DNA of 64,000 nucleotides from NCBI RefSeq assembly GCF_030867095.1, contig NC_081836.1:30268338-30332337 (forward strand), in the 5' to 3' direction. The notes under the pieces are model-generated. The model was not told where the DNA came from and did not search any database. It worked only from the letters and a program-made list of their open reading frames with translations. Position 1 is the first letter of the stretch, and each line of letters opens with the position of its first letter. This document shows positions 56,376 through 64,000 of this stretch, piece after piece. Source of the DNA: Alligator mississippiensis. Taxonomy: Eukaryota > Chordata > Crocodylia > Alligatoridae. Position numbers and translations under genes: made by a program.

Positions 56376-58100
56376 ACATAGCCAAGGGGTGAGCCTCCTC
56401 CCAGAGACCACAATGGCAGAATGAGAACTAGGTTGAGTCTCTTCCCTGACCCCTTTCATTTCCACTGCACTTTGCTGGAAGCTTTTCAGGCCATGGGCTT
56501 GGCTAGGATTTTCAGAGGAGCCTAGGCAAGGTAGACACCCAACTCTGCTCGCTTGCAGTGATTCTTGGATATACAGTCTCTTCTGCCCTCTGAAAAGTCA
56601 CAGCCTTTGTGTTGGTACAGCTCCCAACACAATGCCAAGCATTCATGATAAACATGGCTCTTTCTTCATCAGTAGAGCCCGAAGCACTTTTCCAAAGGAA
56701 AAGTTCCCCTTATACAGATGGAAGGGCTAAAAGATGAGATGACTTGCCTGAAGTCACTCAAAAGCTAGTAGGAGAGTCCTGTCTCTTAATCCCCAGCCCA
56801 GTGCTGTGGGCCATGCTATAGCAACAGCTGCTGCTTCAGTAGGACAGGCCCCTTGCTGCAAGCTCCAGAGCTGAATTCCAAATCCACCCCCCCTTGGGGT
56901 GGATCTGGGGGCTTGTTCCCAGTTCTGAATAACCTGCACTGAGTGTCCCTAGCCAACTTGTACACAGAAACTGCCCCCTTGCTATCATACACAACCTCGA
57001 GCTTTCATTTAACTTACCAGCACACTGGAGAGCAGCTGTAATTGGTCAGGTGAGGTTATCAGCAGCATTTAACAGACTGGCAGATATACACAGCAATACT
57101 CATCAGGGCCTGTTTAATTATTGTAATTTGGATAATGAGCCTGCATGAGGAAGGACAGACTTCTTGCTTCTCTGGTCATTAGATACCTAAATAATTCTCT
57201 TTATTCCAGAAAAGGCTGTAAACTCTTACAGACATTAACTGGAACAGGGTGCTCCATTACCAGAGAACAGAACACGACTACCAGGACCACAAAAACAAGT
57301 GGCTGGAGAGTTATTTTTAGCTGAACTTTAAAAACCAGTTATGAGGCACTTGGCGATGGTCTTTTCCAATGTGAGGTCCTAAGCTTAAGCTTCTAAACTG
57401 ACCTGATTTTCAGTGGTCCTGAGCACTTGCATCTCCCAGGGATTTCAGTTTGGAGCAGAGGTGCTGAACGTAACAATATATTTACTTGCAGTATATTATC
57501 CAGCTACTTGGTAACTCCCTGTGCTATAGACCATTTCATACAGGAAAACGGTGCCTGGCAAACAAAGGAGACAAAGCAGAAACTCAAAATGGTGTGAAAA
57601 CTTGTATGTTTGCAGTTGTTGGGTGCCTTCTGCACAATCTATTAAACAATACAACTACACAGGGTTTCCATGGCATCAAGAACACCTGAAAAATGTTTAG
57701 GCACCACAGAACGGTACATCAAGGTTTAACATCCGAAACTTGGTCATCTGTTCATACTGAAAGGAAACTGCTATAAGGAGGTTTTCAGTGCTGGAAACCT
57801 AGTTTTGTGTCACTATCCACGTGTCAGGATCACACATGAGCAGGCAGACATGCTAATATCTGTATGCTAATGTTTGTGCTTAATACAAATCACGTGCCAC
57901 ATGTTGCTGCAGCGTTTGGAAGATAACTTTACTTCACAAACAGTTACTGCCTGGACCAGAAGCCAAACCCAGACCCACAAGTGACCCCACAACCTCCTCT
58001 TAGATTCTTGTAGGACAGAACGTGTACATGAGCCACCACTGGCTTCTGGAGGATAAAAGGTTTACATTTGGTATGATTTCACTTCTACTACCAGGATTTG
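56376..58100. other. Intergenic interval with MIR-like relic, no recognised genes
   Basis: An inverse MIR-like relic may lie at 56715-56815 (GATGACTTGCCTGAAGTCACTCAAAAGCTAG). The rest is unassigned AT-rich sequence. Confidence 0.4.
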
Positions 58101-58289
58101 AATCCTCTTTCTTTGACAATACAAGCCAGAGCAGGTCTAGAGCAGGTTTCTATATCAGGGAGCTGTCACACCTCAGCGAGGATTCATGAACAGGCCCTGG
58201 TCTTGGGCATTTATACATGTACCTTTGTCCGCTCTGACATGCCGGAAATCCAGCGCCTTGAAGCAGACCTGATTAATCATTGTGTCACC

Positions 58290-58444
58290 TGCATTTGTAT
58301 AAATAGCAAAATGCGTGTCAGCGTACAGAAAATGGCAGTGTACTTTTGAACTAAAACATCTTTGATGTGTTTTAGTTCAGAAGTGCACCACCTCCATTTT
58401 CTCAGCACTCACGTGCATTTCACCTTTTATATAAATGAATGCGC
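58290..58444. repeat. Long imperfect palindrome
   Basis: Left arm 58290-58360 (TGCATTTGTATAAAT, GAAAATGGCAGTGTACTT, GAACTAAAACATC) is the inverse of right arm 58364-58444 (GATGTGTTTTAGTTC, AAGTGCACCACCTCCATTTTC, TTTTATATAAATGAATGCG), with a 3-base loop. Arms of 70-80 bp at about 75-80 per cent similarity by eye. It is probably the hairpin of a foldback MITE that includes the next two inverted blocks. Confidence 0.75.
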
Positions 58445-58582
58445 TGTGGCCCTGGGCACTTGTAAAAGTGCCCAGCACTGTGGTGCATGCATGTATACCT
58501 TTTTTTTTTTACTTCTTGGTTTTAGCCAGGGCCTCCCCACTCCTGGTCCTGTTGAGAAACAATGGGCACTGATAGTAGTGAT

Positions 58583-58690
58583 ATTTGTCGTGTGATCAGC
58601 CCCCTGAAAGTGCTCTACAGCCTTGCGCTGACAGAAGTGCACAGCTGCAGAGCACTTTAAAAGTCCCCGATCACTCGACAAATTAACCTT
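58583..58690. repeat. Inverted repeat with TTTGTCG-TGATC ends
   Basis: TTTGTCGTGTGATCAGCCCCCTGAAAGTGCTCTACAGC is the inverse of GCTGCAGAGCACTTTAAAAGTCCCCGATCACTCGACAAA. A related inverted block is at 63388-63500 (TTTGTTGCATGATTGGCCCC against GGGGCCGATCCTGCAACAAA). Confidence 0.75.
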
Positions 58691-58699
58691 CACTTAATG

Positions 58700-59115
58700 A
58701 GGGTTCAGATGAAGGTGCTGCAAAGCAGAGCAGCTTCTCCACCTTCCATTTGTCTCTGTGCCTGAGCAGAGCTGGGCTGCATCAGCCGGGTCCCACCCCC
58801 AGGGCTGTCTTTAGGATGAGGGGGGAGAAGGCAGGGGAGAGAGCTCTGGTCTGGGGTTTGCCTACCTTGGCAGGGCTCCATTCCACTTGCCCCCCACAGG
58901 AGCAGACTGGGCAGACCCCAGACTGGAGCTTCCTCCCCTACCTTCTCCCCCTCCCATCCTGAAGGCAACACTGGAGCTGGGGGGGTTATGGGAGAGACAC
59001 TGCAGGCACACAGCCCCTCTTCACTAGATGGGCTCCAAATTGGAGCTCGATTCCCTCCCTCCCCGCAATTTAAACCTTTTGTTAGCAAAGCGCTGTCAGT
59101 GAGGGGCATAATTTT
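58700..59115. repeat. GC-rich inverted repeat block of a foldback element
   Basis: GTCTTTAGGATGAGGGGGGAGAAGGCAGGGGAGAGAGCTCTGGTCTGGGG near 58807-58856 is the inverse of CCCCAGACTGGAGCTTCCTCCCCTACCTTCTCCCCCTCCCATCCTGAAGGC near 58916-58968. The motif GCTGGGCTGCATCAGCC, next to it at 58770, is also found at 63266, beside a similar GC-rich block. Confidence 0.65.
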
Positions 59116-59278
59116 CCCCCCACTTCTACCTACTTATGTACCAGCCCCTCTATTAAGAGACCTTTCTTAGGTGCAAGATTTTAAAGCTTTTCTAGTGTAT
59201 GCCTGGCCTAATTCTCAGCTTCTCAGTAATTAGCACTGCTTCCTTTTTCCTACTGGTTGATGCTCCAGTCTATTTAAA

Positions 59279-59581
59279 CAGTGGTTCTCAGCCTTCTTAG
59301 GCTCAAGGCACCCCTTGTTGGACTCACGGTACCATTCAAAAATGCTTTCTTTTAGCTTTCACTCATTTCTTGACTACAGAAACATAAAAGAGCAATTCTT
59401 TTGTTGCAAAGAGCTCTGAAAGCACATAGCAGGTCAGAACAGGTTTGATGCTATGGATTCCTATTTGAAATCTCTGGGTTTCTCTTGTGAAACATATGCA
59501 GGTGTTTGCATACCTAACAGTTGTGCAGCACCCCATGGCCCCTCCAAAAGATCTCATGGCACCGTGGTTTAGAGTATGATC
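59279..59581. mobile_element. hAT MITE with CAGTGGTTCTCAG terminus, decayed right end
   Basis: Left end CAGTGGTTCTCAGCCTTCTTAGG is typical of MER5-like hAT MITEs. The interior (GGCACCCCTTGTTGGAC and, inverted, CAGCACCCCATGGCCCCTCC) is partly mirrored. The right end, CACCGTGGTTTAGAG, is mutated. Flanks TATTTAAA (59271-59278) and TCTTTAAC (59582-59589) match at six of eight. Confidence 0.65.
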
Positions 59582-59589
59582 TCTTTAAC

Positions 59590-61551
59590 ACAAGGAAGAC
59601 CTCTTCTGAGATGTTTGTACACCCAAATATTCTGGGGCATTAATCTCAGCTAGGGTCTCTGCTGCAGTCAAATAAGCAGCTGTGATGACAGTGGAACACA
59701 ATTACATTTAAGGAAAAAAAACAGTTCAACTAGAACTTGCCTCAATTCATCTTGGGATGCAGGGACCCCTCCCACTACCCAGAATACCCAGGGTCTGGCA
59801 GAACATTACCCCAAACATTACCTGGATGCTCCAACTGTGCATTCGAGCGCTTTCTGAGCACAGAGATCTTGTTGACGTGTGATAGGAGAGCTCTGCCTGT
59901 GATGCTCCTCTGCTAATCTGGCAGAACAGACCAGAAGGAAGTGGGGCTGGAAGGGAAGCCCTCTGACTATCAACCCCTCTCAGGGTTGGTGCCTGTCACC
60001 ACAAACAGTGTTGGAGATCCAGTTGGTTTTTGTCACACACACTGCTGCCCTCTGGTAACCTCATCAGTCAGGTACCAGCTGAGATACAGGGGTCTGTTGA
60101 AAGGCCTGGGCTGTCCCATTTCCCATGGGCACCAAAACAAATAGGAGGGAAGGAAATGGGGGTGGCTTCCAACACATAAAAGGGCCTTTAAATGAAATTA
60201 TCAAAGTGAAGGCTCCACTAACCTATTCCTTTCTGCATACTCATCCTCAGAGCCACAGCCCAGGCATGGACCCACACACCCAAGGACTCCAAGAGATGTT
60301 TGTAAGCCGAAGAAAGCGCCCCAGGGCTGAGCATAGAAAAACCAGGCCCCGTCCTGATGTCATCCTCTCTGTGACTGGTCATGTACTGACAGGTTGTTGC
60401 CATAACCAGGTAGGACAGGGCAAGGATCCCTCAGGCAAGGAGTAAGTCAGATTCAAATCCTGCATTTCACAGCCCTACAAAGGGCTCAGGCTATGTGACA
60501 GCACCCAGAAAAGCAACAGATGGGGGAAGACACAGCATCGATGTCAGTACCAGGGAGCCATTGGTCTGGCAGAGTTACAGCTTGTTCAAGATCACATTGT
60601 TTGGGTTACCACCTAGTCCTATACAGACTCCCATTTGCCTAATCAGAGGCAGTCTGGGACAATGGCGCAGTCACAAGCAGAAGCACATCTTCCTCGACTG
60701 GAAGAGACTACCGAGGTGGCTCCCCTTCTGCTCCTGGGGGCAGTACATTTGTGGCTCCTCTAAACTTCCTTGAGACACAGGTGCTGGCTGCCCCCTTAGG
60801 GCCAGGGCCCTCTGAGGATATAAACGTCCTGAATTTCTCACTAATGGGCTTATGCTTGGTCTTCCCTTTGCCAAACAATTAGAGGGCTTTTTCCTGCTCA
60901 GACACTCTGGCCAGGGCCCCTTTCACATGTGAGTGAAGACCCCTTATGCCCTTTTATTCCAATTTTTAGTTCCTAAATAAATCTTGGCTCAGCAGGACCC
61001 ATTCTATCCAACTCAGCACACAACTAAGCTTCCACAGACCTACTCAGCAGGTGCCTTTTACCCTGCATGAATCCTCCTGAAAAAGCCAATTGCCCAATTG
61101 CAACACACTTGCTAAGAACCAAACAGCTCTATGTGGTATGCCAACCCCCAGCCTAGTAATTACCCATCAAAGCAACACCCCAGGCTCCTGTAAGGCCTTC
61201 ATTCAGGACTTCACTGTGAGGTAGCACAATCCAATCAAGCAATTTAAGGTCAAGAAGGCACTGTTCCCTGAAAGGCAGAGAACACAAAGCTTAACCCTTT
61301 TACACACGAATTGCTAACAGAACCCAGGCCAAGAGCTATCAGAGCCTGTGGGCACACACTGAAGTACTGAAAATGAAGGGTATGGGCCTTCACACCAGTG
61401 GCAAATGTTTTCTACAAGTATAACAGACTCATTCATGTCAACTACCCAGATCCACACAGAATTTTACAGGATCTCACTTACTTGACCAAGTCTAACTTTA
61501 TTTAATCCAGCAGAGGATGGTAGCCACATAATAAGACATTACTGTATCCTA
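59590..61551. other. Intergenic interval without recognised genes
   Basis: No exon, RNA gene or repeat recognised. Confidence 0.4.
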
Positions 61552-61612
61552 GTTGGTCTAATAAAAGATAACACATCTACCCAAAGAACCTTGCCTGTCT
61601 TGTATCCTACCA
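61552..61612 (+). mobile_element. Penelope-like repeat terminal fragment
   Basis: GTTGGTCTAATAAAAGATAACAC followed by CTACCCAAAGAACCTTGCCTGTC matches the right-arm end of the element at 36314-36359 (GTTGGTCTAATAAGAGATATCA, CACCCAAGGAACCTTGTCTG). Only this terminal part is present. Confidence 0.75.
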
Positions 61613-62870
61613 GGCATTCACCTGAGGATGTTTTAAGAGGTCTAGCAACGTGTCCTTGGCTATGACACAGGGACAATACAATACAGTCTGGCTTGGTGGG
61701 GGGTATAAAGAAGGCCTTCCCAGTACTGGGTCAGTTGTAGGCCTGGCTGCTCCAAATGATGATACAGCATTCAGGAAACATATGGGAAACTCAGGCACCT
61801 TCCTTTATCTTGAGCCATAATCCTTCCACCAGCAATGAAGGGGAAGGCATAAACTGCTATGCTGGCTACATCACTGGAGAAATCTTGCAGGCCCAAGGGC
61901 ACAAGGTTCTCAGGAGCACCTCTATCAGCTTAGAGTCTGCAATCCACTGATGACCACATGCACCAATTATCATTGGCCCTGCAGCCTGTATCAACATCAG
62001 TAGCAACAGCTGAGTATACTCAGTCTCAAGAGCTTCATCTTGCACAGTAGGGTGGGGAAGGATACAGCTCTTTGTAAGGAATTACTGGGGTTTGTTTTGG
62101 AGAACAAGCTGTGCAAGAGCAAAGAGGTAATGCTAAGCCTCATGGTTAATTTTGGTGAGGAGGTAAGAGCCTGGAACAGCCCCTCATTCCTGAAAGTACT
62201 AGAAACAAACCAACAGCACAACTCTGTGCTCCTTCCTGTGACAAAAGCGAGAAGCTGAGTCATCTCATTTCCTTACTTGACCCAAATGACATGAAAATCT
62301 GTAATGTTCAGAGCCTGATTCACTTAACACCAGTACTAGAATAGTCATGATATGGCCAGATCAACTGCAGGTAAATGACTCCACCTGGAGAATCAGAAGC
62401 TTTTTTCCGCCTCCTTTCATTTAGTTGTATTAATTTATGGCAAATTTGCTAGCAGTGGTCTAACATTTTTTACCACATGCCTAAGAAGTATCCAGTTATC
62501 TAGTTCTCCAGTTAACAGGTTCTCAGCACAGAAACTATAGGCAGTACCGTATTTTCTCACTTAAGAAATGTATCTTTTCCCCCAAAAAACAGCTACTGGA
62601 ATCAGGAGTGTATAGTATATGTGAGAAATAAAGTAAGAGCAGTTTGTGCCGCTCCTGGTGAAACTGACAGTAAAATCTACAGCAATCCACGAAGAGCAGA
62701 ACAACCAGCAGGTTCAATTCTCCAGCTACTGCTACTCAGTTACTTACTACAAGTAAAGATCTTTTTTTCCTTGATTCTGCCTTTCAAAAACAAGGTGCAT
62801 AATGTATGTGGGGAAATGAGGTATTTCTAATGCTCCAGCTGACAGAATTGGGTGCTGACAGATCTGCAGG
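61613..62870. other. Intergenic interval without recognised genes
   Basis: Unassigned sequence; no exon, RNA gene or clear repeat recognised. Confidence 0.4.
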
Positions 62871-62899
62871 CCCCCAATGGCACTTTCCATAAAGTGTCA

Positions 62900-63520
62900 T
62901 GATTTAGAGTGTCCCCCCTCCCGCAACCCTGTTGGGTCAGGGAGGGGGATCAAGCCTGCCTGCAGGAGCCCGAGAAGCCTGCCTGAGCCAAGGAGCCGTC
63001 TCTTTCCCCCACCCCATCGCCAGCTCCGGGGCTGTCTGCAGGAAGGGAAGGGGGAGGGGGGTAGGGTGGGGTGGGGTGGGGTGGGGTGGTGAACTACTGG
63101 CTCAGGTTCACCCGGCTTGAGCTGGGGGTGTGGGGGCTGGAGAGGGTGGCAAGGCAGGGAGGCTCCAATCCAGCTGTCCCCACTCCAGCTCAAGCCAGAC
63201 AAACACCAGCCAGCAACTTGCTTCCCCTCTCCCATCCTTTCCTGCAGACAGCATAGGGGGCAGTGCTGGGCTGCATCAGCCTAGTTCCAATCACGACCAC
63301 ACAACAAATGAATCCTAGGGAACACAAATGTCCTAAGGTTCTCCAAAGTGGAACGTCTTCATTTGCTACCTCATTAGATGAGGGTTATTTTGTTGCATGA
63401 TTGGCCCCTTTTAAAGCACTCTCCAACCATGCACATGTATCATGGCATGGCTGTGGACCACCTTCAGGGGGCCGATCCTGCAACAAATGTAACTTCTGTC
63501 TGTGCCCAGAGTGCTGTGAG
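62900..63520. repeat. GC-rich and inverted repeat block related to 58.58-59.1 kb
   Basis: Shares GCTGGGCTGCATCAGCC and an ATGAGGGTT-linked inverted block (63388-63500, TTTGTTGCATGATTGGCCCC mirrored) with the 58.5-59.1 kb region, although block order differs. It includes a GGGGT tandem run at 63058-63086. Probably a second copy of the same foldback MITE group. Confidence 0.55.
63058..63088 (+). repeat. GGGGT tandem repeat
   Basis: GGGTGGGGTGGGGTGGGGTGGGGTGG is about five GGGGT units. Runs of four G spaced by a single T favour a stable G-quadruplex in single-stranded form. Confidence 0.85.
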
Positions 63521-63754
63521 GATACATTTACTCGCAGCAAATGATTTAAGCCACTAGGCATCTCTAAACAGAATCTGGTTTTCGGTATCTTTGGAAGACA
63601 AAACCTGAACTCAAGCTGTGTGGAAACCTGCTGGTAGTTTTCTTTAAGACAGGCCCCAGTTTTGTGTATAATGATAGGCATTACACTTTCACTTGAGTTC
63701 CCAGCTATTGCCTCTTTCTCTTTACACTATCCTCCTAGATACAGAGCATCTTTA

Positions 63755-64000
63755 TAACCACAAGAAAGATAGATAATGGGTGGATGGGAACCTTTTCAAT
63801 CTGTCCCGCCTCTGTACCAAAACCAAAGTTACTTTGACTTTGATTATGGAACTTCAGTATGTCAATGATTGTGCTGTCGTTGCACATAGAGGAAGACCTG
63901 CAAACAGACGTTAACTGCTTCTCTCAAGCATACCAGTGCCTGGGACTGACCCTTAAAATCAGAAAAATAAAGGTATGTCACTAGCCTGCTCTGGGCCAAT
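63755..64000 (+). mobile_element. Non-CR1 LINE reverse transcriptase fragment, cut by the window edge
   Basis: Encodes GNLFNLSRLCTKTKV, then LQYVNDCAVVAHR, and after a one-base frame change EEDLQTDVNCFSQAYQCLGL and TLKIRKIKV. It matches the palm region around the catalytic YADD box of the LINE type also seen at 50370-51345, which holds the downstream part. The box reads YVND, so the first catalytic Asp is Asn and the copy is dead. The element continues beyond the window. Confidence 0.75.

Noticed and set aside
1-64000. CRISPR arrays, operons, phage or bacterial defence systems
   Set aside because: The DNA is vertebrate: spliced GPCR gene, LINEs, SINEs and hAT elements. Repeats are dispersed or palindromic, without regular spacers.

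Overview
The window is vertebrate nuclear DNA from a non-mammalian amniote. The abundance of CR1-type LINEs ending in TCTATGAATC-like 3' ends, hAT foldback elements, MIR-like SINE relics and a Penelope-like repeat ending in GGTCTAATAAAAGATATCA suggests a reptile, probably a crocodilian (a turtle is the alternative). That placement is inferred from repeat content, not from a species-specific marker.

Only one protein-coding gene is well supported: a two-exon galanin receptor of the GALR2 type on the + strand (coding exons 6047-6420 and 9184-9934, 374 residues). Its intron splits the Arg codon at the end of TM3, as in known GALR2/GALR3 genes. A GC-rich CpG island lies at about 350-1375, and a strong splice acceptor sits 28 bp before the start codon, so a noncoding first exon in the island is plausible. 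A candidate poly(A) signal lies near 11128.

Downstream of about 12 kb the window is intergenic and repeat-rich. Mobile elements, in order: three foldback hAT-like elements with shared TAGGSCTGTGCRA termini but unrelated hairpin cores (12627-13583, 16193-16950, 29270-30677); a Penelope-like hairpin relic (20282-20402); a broken CR1 LINE with endonuclease and reverse transcriptase remains (about 22876-25630); a probable solo LTR (30723-31248); several CR1 3' ends; a nearly intact 346-bp inverted Penelope-like insertion with a 15-bp target duplication and hammerhead-ribozyme-like cores (36049-36394); a 0.87-kb TIR element (38688-39556); small hAT MITEs with 8-bp duplications (40548, 45079, 49474, 54385, 59279); a 735-bp solo LTR (45491-46225); a second, non-CR1 LINE family (50370-51345, and again at the right edge from about 63755); another CR1 (52291-53780); and GC-rich palindromic elements in 55.6-56.4, 58.3-59.1 and 62.9-63.5 kb.

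No rRNA, functional tRNA, CRISPR or operon-like structure is visible. The most noteworthy non-gene signals are the ribozyme-bearing Penelope-like insertion and the hAT family that keeps its ends while exchanging large palindromic interiors.
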